A DNA stretch of 5,808 bases from Methanobacterium sp. (GTDB taxonomy: Archaea; Methanobacteriota; Methanobacteria; Methanobacteriales; Methanobacteriaceae): NCBI GenBank assembly GCA_021372715.1, contig JAJFTX010000097.1, forward strand, positions 1 through 5,808. Direction: 5' to 3'. Numbering within the stretch: position 1 is the stretch's first letter; each line of letters opens with the position of its first letter. Shown piece after piece: positions 1 to 5,022 of the stretch. A program made the translations under genes and the position numbers. Below the pieces are notes generated by a model. That model was not told the origin of the DNA, did not search any database, and worked only from the letters and a program-made list of their open reading frames with translations.

Positions 1-102
1 TTTGATGCGCCCACTCATATTCTGCCCAGATTCCTTCTCATTTTTACGAAGGTCTGGAGCATTATTTTCCTTTTCTTTATTTCCCAATATTTTATCTAAC
101 AT
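1..102 (-). CDS. N-terminal fragment of an unidentified protein, overlapping the 3' end of pssA
   Basis: On the minus strand an ATG (complement of 100-102) opens a frame that stays open for 34 codons to the window edge. The peptide begins MLDKILGNKEKENNAP and continues to ...MSGRIK. It is hydrophilic and lysine/glutamate/asparagine rich, with no signal peptide or membrane segment in the visible part. The ATG lies 11 bases inside the end of pssA in another frame (shared bases 92-102), the usual geometry of translationally coupled genes. A GTGGT just upstream could act as a weak ribosome binding site. A second possible start is the in-frame ATG at complement 16-18. I do not recognise the family. 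Archaetidylserine decarboxylase often accompanies archaetidylserine synthase, but this polar N-terminus does not look like it. Too little is visible to assign a function. Confidence 0.5.
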   Translation of the reverse strand, partial: MLDKILGNKEKENNAPDLRKNEKESGQNMSGRIK

Positions 103-814
103 TTGGACCACTTCTGCGCAGATTGGCATATAAAACCATAAAAGGCACTGTAATTAAATATATTAGAGTAAAGGCAAATAAAAACTTTGCGGGAAGATTA
201 GCAATTACAATTGATATGTTCTGAGGTAAACATGATAATATTATTAGTATGCCACCCACCAGCAATACTATCGGGTTCCTTATTTTAGGATACTCAACTG
301 TACTTATCATGAGTATTGATACCGCAGTCATCATTATCAGTGCCCACTCTATATTGAATATTCCTGAGAGATAGTATGATCCGAGTATCAACGCTGTGGT
401 TGGTATGGGTAATCCAATGAATTTACCTTCACCCAAATTCGGACTTGAATCTGTTAGTACGTTGAACCTCGTGAGTCTTAAAATCCCACATAATACTATT
501 AAAAGAGCTACTAGTATATTAATGTATGGGATAAAGTAGGATGTGGATGCAGTATACAAAAGCATTCCCGGTGCAACACCAAATGAAATCACATCACATA
601 TGGAGTCAATATTTTTTCCAAATCCATACCGATCAACCCTTTTGGACTTACGGGCCACCCACCCATCCAAAGAATCAAATATAACCGCAACGAGAATAAA
701 CATTGATGCAAGGTTTAAATCACCTTTTGACATCATTATAATTGCTAAAAACCCAAAAGAACCATTGAGCAATGAAACAAAATCGGCGAGTGCCAAATAT
801 TCTTTGATATTCAT
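92..814 (-). CDS. pssA: Archaetidylserine synthase (CDP-alcohol phosphatidyltransferase family, PssA type)
   Basis: This integral membrane enzyme (240 aa) should transfer an archaeol phosphate from CDP-archaeol to L-serine, giving archaetidylserine and CMP, the route to serine and ethanolamine ether phospholipids. The CDP-alcohol phosphotransferase signature is at residues 47-74: D47, D50-G51, A54-R55, G66, D70 and D74. The four aspartates bind the metal ions and the CDP-lipid. The following SFGVAPGMLLY (77-87) is typical of the PssA branch rather than of phosphatidylglycerophosphate or inositol-phosphate synthases. About six to eight hydrophobic segments cover the chain, for example near 12-28, 36-48, 97-112, 157-172, 181-198 and 211-230. 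Ten residues, not the usual eight, separate AR from the next motif glycine. The ATG start is preceded by GTGAG at 9 nt spacing, and MNIKEYLALADFVSLLNGSFG is a normal family N-terminus. The gene is divergent from the unknown/mreB pair and overlaps a downstream gene by 11 bases. An archaetidylglycerol-type specificity is the less likely alternative. Confidence 0.93.
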   Translation of the reverse strand: MNIKEYLALADFVSLLNGSFGFLAIIMMSKGDLNLASMFILVAVIFDSLDGWVARKSKRVDRYGFGKNIDSICDVISFGVAPGMLLYTASTSYFIPYINILVALLIVLCGILRLTRFNVLTDSSPNLGEGKFIGLPIPTTALILGSYYLSGIFNIEWALIMMTAVSILMISTVEYPKIRNPIVLLVGGILIILSCLPQNISIVIANLPAKFLFAFTLIYLITVPFMVLYANLRRSGPNVR

Positions 815-823
815 TATAAAATC

Positions 824-828
824 TCACT
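824..828 (-). promoter_or_regulatory. Ribosome binding site of pssA
   Basis: The minus strand reads AGTGAG just before the pssA ATG, with 9 nt of spacer. GTGA matches part of the archaeal anti-Shine-Dalgarno (3' end of 16S rRNA, ...AUCACCUCC). The site supports the start at 814 and lies inside one arm of the inverted repeat described separately. Confidence 0.6.
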
Positions 829-873
829 ATTTTCAAAATTTTTTTATAAGCATAATTCTACTTTTACTAATAA

Positions 874-886
874 ATAGTGACACTAT
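874..886. repeat. 13-bp perfect palindrome ATAGTG-A-CACTAT
   Basis: Six-base arms ATAGTG (874-879) and CACTAT (881-886) flank a single A. Its left half together with flanking bases (871-880) repeats the TAAATAGTGA sequence seen, with one difference, in both arms of the larger inverted repeat. Short dyads of this kind in a divergent promoter region are typical operator candidates. No regulator can be named from the sequence. Confidence 0.45.
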
Positions 887-944
887 AATAATATATTACC
901 TTCATTTACTTGAATTTAAGAATTTTGGAAAAATAGTGAAATTC

Positions 945-952
945 ATATAAAA
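945..952 (-). promoter_or_regulatory. Candidate TATA box for pssA
   Basis: The minus strand reads TTTTATAT at 952-945, close to the methanogen consensus TTTATATA. Archaeal transcription normally starts about 25 bp downstream, which would place the start near 920-925 and leave a leader of roughly 105-110 nt before the pssA ATG. The region is so AT-rich that other TATA-like matches exist, for example TTATAAAA on the minus strand near 841-848. That nearer site would start transcription too close to the ATG to include the ribosome binding site. Confidence 0.3.
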
Positions 953-993
953 GTATATTAACTACAATTTGAATACCTAAAAATATCATCTAA

Positions 994-1001
994 TTTATAT
1001 A
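994..1001 (+). promoter_or_regulatory. Candidate TATA box for the unknown/mreB operon
   Basis: TTTATATA at 994-1001 is an exact match to the consensus archaeal TATA box. It predicts a start near 1022-1028 and a leader of about 110 nt before the ATG at 1135. A second, slightly weaker match, TTTATATC at 1030-1037, would give a leader of about 70 nt. No strong purine-rich BRE is evident before either, so the choice between them is open. Confidence 0.4.
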
Positions 1002-1134
1002 GTGGATACGTTAAATAACATTTAGATTATTTATATCATCGATTAGTAATTCATATTAAGATTAATTAAAAAAAATTCCAGATATTAATTATCCTTTTAG
1101 CTATTTTATGACTATACCATGAAGTGAGAATTTT

Positions 1135-1764
1135 ATGATAGAAAACAAAATTAAAACCCTGAGAAAAGCTGCGAAAGTATCTACCATGCAGGATGCGGAC
1201 AAATTATGGTGTGTGATCGCAGGCAGTGAAGAAATGATAAATAATGTTTCATATGAGGCTATATTGAATAAAGATAGGGTTAAAATATTATGTCGAGAAC
1301 ATATAAAAGCAAAAGAGTCGTTCGTAACCCAAAAATTTGATTTTTTAATGCTCTATGGTGATGAGAATAAAATAAGAGACTTATCGATGATGAGCAAAGA
1401 ACAGGGAGGTGCTTATTTAAAGATAGCACCATATTACACTAAAAACGAATCCAATCTCCTGTTATTGGTGGGAATGGATAATCATATAAAAAAATTCATG
1501 GGTGATGGAGAAAAAAGTCATCTGGACTTTAAATTTTTACTGGAAGATAAAACAACAGGATTCATAGAAACAGACGTATCTCTAACCAGTAAAATGCCCT
1601 CTTTAATTAAGAAAACCATTGATCCTCTTTTTAAATTAGCTGATGTAGAATTATCTACCGTTTTAATATCCAGCAATGAAAATGATCTGAGGGGGATTAA
1701 AGACCAAGCCCGAAAAAACAAGCTTTTTATTATAGAATTTGAGAAATTTTTGAAGGAGGATTGA
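1135..1764 (+). CDS. Conserved-context hypothetical protein, 209 aa, upstream partner of the mreB-like gene
   Basis: I do not recognise this family. The product is a soluble, lysine-rich protein without signal peptide, membrane segment, metal-binding cysteine cluster (only C26 and C53) or P-loop. It starts with a basic helix-like stretch (MIENKIKTLRKAAK) and shows alternating beta-like and helical stretches, such as the hydrophobic runs FDFLMLYG (68-75) and NLLLLVGMD (107-115). A second half around 128-180 (DFKFLLED, FIETDVSL, DVELSTVLISS) is followed by a basic C-terminal helix (LRGIKDQARKNK) ending FEKFLKED. The pattern suggests a compact alpha/beta fold, possibly two similar lobes. GTGA at 1124-1127 sits 7 nt before the ATG; the only upstream in-frame ATG (1108) is followed by a stop after four codons. 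Only 4 bp separate its stop from the TTG of the mreB-like gene, whose Shine-Dalgarno lies within this gene's last codons. A role alongside that filament protein is therefore likely, but this is inference from position only. Confidence 0.85.
   Translation: MIENKIKTLRKAAKVSTMQDADKLWCVIAGSEEMINNVSYEAILNKDRVKILCREHIKAKESFVTQKFDFLMLYGDENKIRDLSMMSKEQGGAYLKIAPYYTKNESNLLLLVGMDNHIKKFMGDGEKSHLDFKFLLEDKTTGFIETDVSLTSKMPSLIKKTIDPLFKLADVELSTVLISSNENDLRGIKDQARKNKLFIIEFEKFLKED
1755..1760 (+). promoter_or_regulatory. Strong Shine-Dalgarno GGAGGA that fixes the TTG start of the mreB-like gene
   Basis: GGAGGA lies inside the last codons of the preceding gene and ends 8 nt before the TTG at 1769. It is one of the two best matches to the archaeal anti-Shine-Dalgarno in the window. 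There is no ATG or GTG nearby in the right frame, so it decides for a TTG start and implies translational coupling to the upstream gene. Confidence 0.8.
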
Positions 1765-1768
1765 AATA

Positions 1769-2845
1769 TTGAACCTTTTTGGTAAAAAAGAAGAAGATGA
1801 AGATAACATCAAGAAACAAGCCTTAACTAACACGTTAGGCATAGATTTGGGTACTCTTAACACGGTAGTAGCAAAACCATCCGGTGATAAATTTGATTTA
1901 TTTAAGATACCCTCAGTGGTAGCTGTTAAAAAAGAAGAACCATCATATGTGTTGGCTGTAGGAGATGAAGCTAAAGCCATGCTTGGAAGAACTCCAGAAG
2001 ATATAATAGCTGTTAGACCACTGCGTATGGGTGTTATAGAAAGCATAGCCCAAGCAAAAGCACTACTCGTATATGCAATGGAGCAGGGATCAGCAGATTC
2101 CATGGAAAATATTGATAGGATAGTCATAGGAATCCCTGGAGATGCTTCAGAAGTAGAAAAGAAAGCCGTGGAAGAAATAGGCGAAGAAGCAGGTTCTAGT
2201 TTCGTTTTAGTTATCAGTGAAGGCCTAGCCGGTGCTATTGGAGCTGGTCTACCTATTGCTGAAGCTGAAGGAACAATGGTTATTGATTTAGGTGCTGGTT
2301 CCAGCGATATTGTGGTTATATCCCTGGGTGGAATCACCGATATTGAGACCATCCGACAGGGTGGAGACAACATAGATGAAAATATCGTGGAAAAAGTAAA
2401 AGAAATGTTCAATGTAGAAATAGGCATCCACGAGGCAGAGAAGGCCAAAATGGAAGTAGGAATGGTACATTCTCAAGCGAAAATAAAACCATTAGTCACT
2501 CATGCCATTGGTAAATCCATGGAAACCAATAAGCCACAAAAAGTGGATATAGATTCTAATTTAGTTGCAGATGCTGCAGAACCAATCGTAATTGATTTAA
2601 TTGGGGCATTATCTGCTGTTTTAGAAAGAATGTCCCCCGAACTAATATCCGGGATCTATAATCGAACAATCGTAGTGGGAGGAACTTCACAACTTAAAGG
2701 ACTTAAAGAAAGAATTTTCGAAGAAGTTGGAGTTCCTGTAGAGATTTCAGATGACCCTATGACAGTTGTAGCTAAGGGAGCAGCCATAGTTGCTGCAGAA
2801 CCCAGAGCATTAGAGCCCGAAGTCCGATTAAAGGCTATGAAATAA
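1769..2845 (+). CDS. mreB: MreB-like actin-family ATPase (archaeal MreB homologue)
   Basis: This 358-residue protein belongs to the actin/Hsp70/MreB ATPase superfamily. Nucleotide-binding motifs appear in order: phosphate-1 GIDLGTLNT (24-32), phosphate-2 VIDLGAGSSDIVVISLGG (171-188), adenosine motif IVVGGTSQLKGL (301-312) and connect-2 KGAAIVA (336-342). MreB-specific similarity is strong: VLAVGDEAKAMLGRTPEDI (61-79), VRPLRMGVI (82-90), ISLGGI, GGDNIDENI (198-206) and the segment around EAEKAKMEVG (222-231) all follow bacterial MreB. Bacterial MreB polymerises with ATP under the membrane and guides wall synthesis; a similar scaffold role at the pseudomurein wall is inference. Differences from bacterial MreB are a charged N-terminal extension of about 20 residues (MNLFGKKEEDEDNIKKQ), SEG (150-152) where bacteria have EEP around the catalytic glutamate (E151 kept), and a C-terminal tail rich in E, P and R. 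An Hsp70/EutJ-like chaperone is the alternative, but no substrate-binding domain is present. It is coupled to the 209-residue gene upstream. Confidence 0.88.
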   Translation: MNLFGKKEEDEDNIKKQALTNTLGIDLGTLNTVVAKPSGDKFDLFKIPSVVAVKKEEPSYVLAVGDEAKAMLGRTPEDIIAVRPLRMGVIESIAQAKALLVYAMEQGSADSMENIDRIVIGIPGDASEVEKKAVEEIGEEAGSSFVLVISEGLAGAIGAGLPIAEAEGTMVIDLGAGSSDIVVISLGGITDIETIRQGGDNIDENIVEKVKEMFNVEIGIHEAEKAKMEVGMVHSQAKIKPLVTHAIGKSMETNKPQKVDIDSNLVADAAEPIVIDLIGALSAVLERMSPELISGIYNRTIVVGGTSQLKGLKERIFEEVGVPVEISDDPMTVVAKGAAIVAAEPRALEPEVRLKAMK

Positions 2846-2884
2846 TTAATTTATTTTATTTCATATTAATTTATTTTTTTAAAT
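2845..2884 (+). terminator. T-rich tract with a 20-bp near-duplication after the mreB-like gene; possible oligo-T terminator
   Basis: ATTAATTTATTTT occurs at 2845-2857 and again at 2865-2877, exactly 20 bp apart, and the second copy runs into seven T (2874-2880). Archaeal termination often uses U-rich tracts without a hairpin, so this is a plausible terminator for the unknown/mreB transcript. It may equally be low-complexity spacer through which transcription continues into rnhB, 16 bp further on. Confidence 0.35.
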
Positions 2885-2895
2885 TTAATAGGAAA

Positions 2896-3510
2896 ATGAA
2901 GGTAGTAGGGATCGATGAAGCAGGCCGAGGATCTGTAATTGGTCCTCTTGTTCTGTGTGGAGTTGTTATCAAGGAGAATAGAATTAAATTTCTGGAAAGA
3001 CTTTCAGTTAAAGATTCAAAAAAAATTTCTCCTAAAAAAAGAGTGGTTCTTTCTAGAAAAATCAGGAAAATTACTGATTATCATTTAGTTAAAATAACAG
3101 CCCAGGATATAGATATTTTAAGGGCCAATGAAGTAAATCTTAATCAGATAGAAAAAATTGGGGTAAGAAAGATCATCAACAAATCAAAAGCAGACACTTC
3201 CATCATAGATTGTTTCGATGTTAAACCAGATAGATTAAAAAGTGAAATGGAGACATTTTTCCCCGAACTAACTGTTATAACTGAGCATAATGCAGAAGAT
3301 AAATATGCGGTTGTTGCAGCAGCCTCCATTGTAGCTAAAGTAGAAAGAGACTTGGAAATTGCTAAAATAAGAAAGGAGTTTAAGGATATTGGATCTGGTT
3401 ATCCTAGTGATCCCAAGACCATTGAATTTTTAAAGAAATCCTATGATGATCTTCCTGATTTTGTGCGCAAATCCTGGTCAACAATAGAGAGAATCGGCGA
3501 GGATATTTAG
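2896..3510 (+). CDS. rnhB: Ribonuclease HII, archaeal type
   Basis: This 204-residue enzyme cleaves the RNA strand of RNA:DNA hybrids and nicks at ribonucleotides embedded in DNA, acting in replication and repair. The four acidic metal-binding residues of type 2 RNase H are present at D7, E8, D105 and D135, the same numbering that I recall for the Thermococcus kodakarensis enzyme. The N-terminal GIDEAGRGSVIGPLV contains the GRG motif (10-12) that recognises the RNA-DNA junction. KDSKKISPKKR (39-49), EDKYAVVAAASIVAKVERD (134-152) and GSGYPSDPKT (166-175, with the conserved tyrosine Y169) complete the family pattern, and the length is normal. The ATG must be the start: the catalytic D7-E8 follow at once and no start codon lies upstream in frame. 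TAGGA is only 2 nt from the ATG, so the ribosome binding site is poor. It lies 50 bp after the mreB-like gene and 52 bp before purO. Confidence 0.96.
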   Translation: MKVVGIDEAGRGSVIGPLVLCGVVIKENRIKFLERLSVKDSKKISPKKRVVLSRKIRKITDYHLVKITAQDIDILRANEVNLNQIEKIGVRKIINKSKADTSIIDCFDVKPDRLKSEMETFFPELTVITEHNAEDKYAVVAAASIVAKVERDLEIAKIRKEFKDIGSGYPSDPKTIEFLKKSYDDLPDFVRKSWSTIERIGEDI

Positions 3511-3550
3511 ATCTATACAAATTAATAATCATAAAGTAAAAATAAAATTA

Positions 3551-3557
3551 AGGTGAT
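3551..3557 (+). promoter_or_regulatory. Ribosome binding site of purO
   Basis: AGGTGAT is a full match to the archaeal anti-Shine-Dalgarno and ends 5 nt before the purO ATG. It confirms the start at 3563. The purO site is much stronger than those of its neighbours rnhB, cofE and cofD, which may mean more efficient translation of purO. Confidence 0.8.
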
Positions 3558-3562
3558 TTAAA

Positions 3563-4165
3563 ATGTATCTAGGTAGAATTTTAGCTGTGGGAAGTACAGA
3601 AGATGGTAAATTCGCTGCTTATCGGGTTTCCAGTCGTTCATTCCCAAATAGAATGACTAAAGGCTATGATGATCGAGTGGCCATCGTACCAAAGGAAGGC
3701 TTTGAAACAGATGTTTTTAAAAATCCATATATTGCTTATAATTGTATTAAACTAGTGGATGATATAGCTGTTATTTCTAATGGTTCTCATACTGATGTAA
3801 TCGCTGAAAAAATAACATCTGGAATGAACATTAGGGATGCACTTGGAATATCCCTATTAACCATGGATTATGAAAAGGATGATTATAATACACCTCGTAT
3901 AGCCGGAGCAATTACCTTGGAAGGGGAATCATACCTGGGAATTGTTACCCATGAAAGCATAATAGTGGAAAAAGTTCCCGAAGGTAAATCAGCTTACATC
4001 GCCACCTATGAACATATTAAACCTCATGAAGTTGATTTCAAAGCAGATAATGCCCATCACGCAGCGGAATTTATATTAAATAAGGGTAAATTCGCTGAAT
4101 TCACCAATCCAATTACATCAGCCGCGGTTTTTGGTGGTAAGGAATGGAGTATAAGTTTCATCTAA
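3563..4165 (+). CDS. purO: IMP cyclohydrolase, archaeal PurO type
   Basis: This cytosolic enzyme (200 aa) closes the ring of FAICAR (5-formamidoimidazole-4-carboxamide ribotide) to IMP, the last step of de novo purine synthesis. Archaea that carry PurO use it instead of the cyclohydrolase half of bacterial PurH. The family is recognised by the N-terminal MYLGRILAVG, SRSFPNR (24-30), VISNGSHTDVI (70-80) and YNTPRIAGAI (108-117), and by its standard length of about 200 residues. The family has an N-terminal-nucleophile-hydrolase-like fold, known from the M. thermautotrophicus homologue (MTH1020, as I recall), but it is not self-processed, and here too the protein begins with Met-Tyr rather than a Cys/Ser/Thr nucleophile. 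The start is fixed by a strong AGGTGAT. It sits between rnhB and cofE, with 52-53 bp gaps on both sides. No functional link to its neighbours is obvious. Confidence 0.95.
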   Translation: MYLGRILAVGSTEDGKFAAYRVSSRSFPNRMTKGYDDRVAIVPKEGFETDVFKNPYIAYNCIKLVDDIAVISNGSHTDVIAEKITSGMNIRDALGISLLTMDYEKDDYNTPRIAGAITLEGESYLGIVTHESIIVEKVPEGKSAYIATYEHIKPHEVDFKADNAHHAAEFILNKGKFAEFTNPITSAAVFGGKEWSISFI

Positions 4166-4218
4166 TGGAAAAGATCAGCACATAAAATTTGTTCAATAAG
4201 ATATAATATACGAAAAAT

Positions 4219-4983
4219 ATGATTCTTAAAATAATGGGCATCACCGGTATACCCTTAATAAAAAAAGGAGATAATCTTGCTGACCTCATCATTGAATCTC
4301 TAAAAGATATGGGTCTGGAAATTCAGGAAGATGATATACTGGTTATTGCAGAAACCGCCGTAGCCAAAGCTGAAGGATATACTATAAATCTTCAAGAAAT
4401 AGAACCCGGTTTGAAAGCAAGGGAAATAGCCAGACAAACAAGTAAAGAACCAGAACTTGTAGAAGCAATTATCCAAGAGTCTAATGAATTAATCAAGATC
4501 GGCCCTGATTTCATCATTTCAGAGACTAAACATGGTTTTGTATGTGCAAATGCTGGAATAGATGAATCTAATGTGGAAAAAGGGTTAGCCACCCCTATTC
4601 CAAAAAATCCTGACATAAGCGCCTCTTTAATTCGTGCAAAAATTCAGAATAAAACCGGTAATGATTTAGTTGTTATAATTTCTGATACGCAGGGCCGTGC
4701 TTTCAGGGAAGGTGCAGTTGGAGTGGCAATAGGCATCTCTGGTATGGATCCTCTATGGGATCGTAGTGGCGAGAAAGATTTATATAACAGGGAGCTAAAA
4801 ACAACCACAATAGCTGTTGCAGACGAGTTATCCGCTGCAGCATCTGTAGTTATGGGTCAAGCTGATGAAGGCATACCTGTAGTATTAATAAGAGGATTTA
4901 ATTATCCTGAAATGCTAAAAAATGATTCTTCAAATGTTAAACCATTGATAAGACCTAAAAAATATGATGTTTTTCGCCAATAA
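4219..4983 (+). CDS. cofE: Coenzyme F420-0:L-glutamate ligase (F420-0 gamma-glutamyl ligase)
   Basis: CofE uses GTP to add L-glutamate to F420-0 and then a second, gamma-linked glutamate, giving F420-1 and F420-2, the form typical of methanogens. At 254 residues it is the stand-alone archaeal type, without the FMN-binding domain fused in actinobacterial FbiB. Family motifs seen: GIPLIKKGDNLADLI (10-24), VIAETAVAKAEG (42-53), FIISETKHGFVCANAGIDESNV (98-119, with D115 of the metal/nucleotide site), VIISDTQGRAFREG (152-165, with D156) and VALGIS-like VAIGISGMDPLWDRSG (169-184). The ATG at 4219 keeps the whole first beta strand in register with characterised CofE proteins as I remember them. An in-frame ATG at 4234 would trim five residues and is less likely. 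There is no recognisable Shine-Dalgarno before the start. cofD follows after 39 bp; the two act one after the other in F420 synthesis. Confidence 0.95.
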   Translation: MILKIMGITGIPLIKKGDNLADLIIESLKDMGLEIQEDDILVIAETAVAKAEGYTINLQEIEPGLKAREIARQTSKEPELVEAIIQESNELIKIGPDFIISETKHGFVCANAGIDESNVEKGLATPIPKNPDISASLIRAKIQNKTGNDLVVIISDTQGRAFREGAVGVAIGISGMDPLWDRSGEKDLYNRELKTTTIAVADELSAAASVVMGQADEGIPVVLIRGFNYPEMLKNDSSNVKPLIRPKKYDVFRQ

Positions 4984-4994
4984 ATTAGAATGAA

Positions 4995-5002
4995 TTTATA
5001 TT
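4995..5002 (+). promoter_or_regulatory. Candidate TATA box for a leaderless cofD transcript
   Basis: TTTATATT lies in the 39-bp cofE-cofD gap and is centred about 24-25 bp before the cofD ATG, with purine-containing TTAGAATGAA before it. Archaeal TATA boxes are centred about 26 bp upstream of the transcription start, so transcripts would start at or within a base or two of the ATG. No Shine-Dalgarno precedes cofD, which fits leaderless translation. Confidence 0.45.
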
Positions 5003-5022
5003 TATCAAAAAAATTCGATACA

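Larger units (their letters stand above)
819..943. repeat. Imperfect inverted repeat, arms 819-840 and 921-943
   Basis: The minus-strand reading of 840-819 begins AATTTTG and continues AAAATAGTGA. The plus-strand reading from 921 begins AATTTTG and, after two extra bases (GA), continues AAAATAGTGA (930-939). Both then end in similar ATT-containing sequence with one mismatch. The arms are about 22 nt long and separated by 80 bp. The left arm includes the pssA Shine-Dalgarno; the right arm abuts a TATA-like element on the minus strand. It could be a pair of protein-binding sites, an RNA stem in a long pssA leader, or a chance match in AT-rich DNA. Confidence 0.5.
815..1134. other. 320-bp AT-rich divergent intergenic region
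   Basis: This stretch separates pssA (minus) from the 209-residue unknown gene (plus), so it must hold the promoters for both directions. It is very AT-rich and carries TATA-like octamers on each strand. It also has a repeat family built on AAATAGTGA, with copies at 824-833 (minus), 871-880 (plus) and 930-939 (plus). I see no convincing small gene, tRNA, C/D-box RNA or GC-rich structured RNA in it. An open frame that enters from inside pssA and ends near 950 is a shadow of pssA followed by random AT-rich sequence. Confidence 0.85.

Noticed and set aside
543..950. Open reading frame of 135 codons on the plus strand
   Set aside because: Its first two thirds are antisense to the well-supported pssA gene, the remainder is AT-rich intergenic sequence, and the translated product looks like no protein family. 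No ribosome binding site stands out.
815..1134. A structured non-coding RNA, CRISPR leader or array, or tRNA in the long intergenic region
   Set aside because: There are no regularly spaced repeats of CRISPR length, no tRNA-like clover-leaf segments or GC-rich stems. The three short AAATAGTGA copies are too short and too differently oriented for an array.
1518..1721. Minus-strand open frame of 67 codons inside the 209-residue gene
   Set aside because: It is a shadow of the plus-strand gene, which has a ribosome binding site and tight operon spacing. The antisense frame has neither.
1663..2448. Open reading frame of 261 codons on the minus strand
   Set aside because: It is antisense to the mreB-like gene and the end of the gene before it. 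The serine/isoleucine/proline-rich translation is typical of a shadow frame, and the plus-strand product has clear family motifs.
4203..4211. TATAATATA as a promoter for a leaderless cofE starting at the internal ATG 4234
   Set aside because: The spacing would suit a start at 4234, but alignment of the N-terminus with known CofE proteins favours the ATG at 4219. Chance TATA-like sequence is common in these AT-rich gaps.
4392..4616. Minus-strand open frame of 74 codons inside cofE
   Set aside because: It is antisense to conserved CofE motifs and has no independent support.
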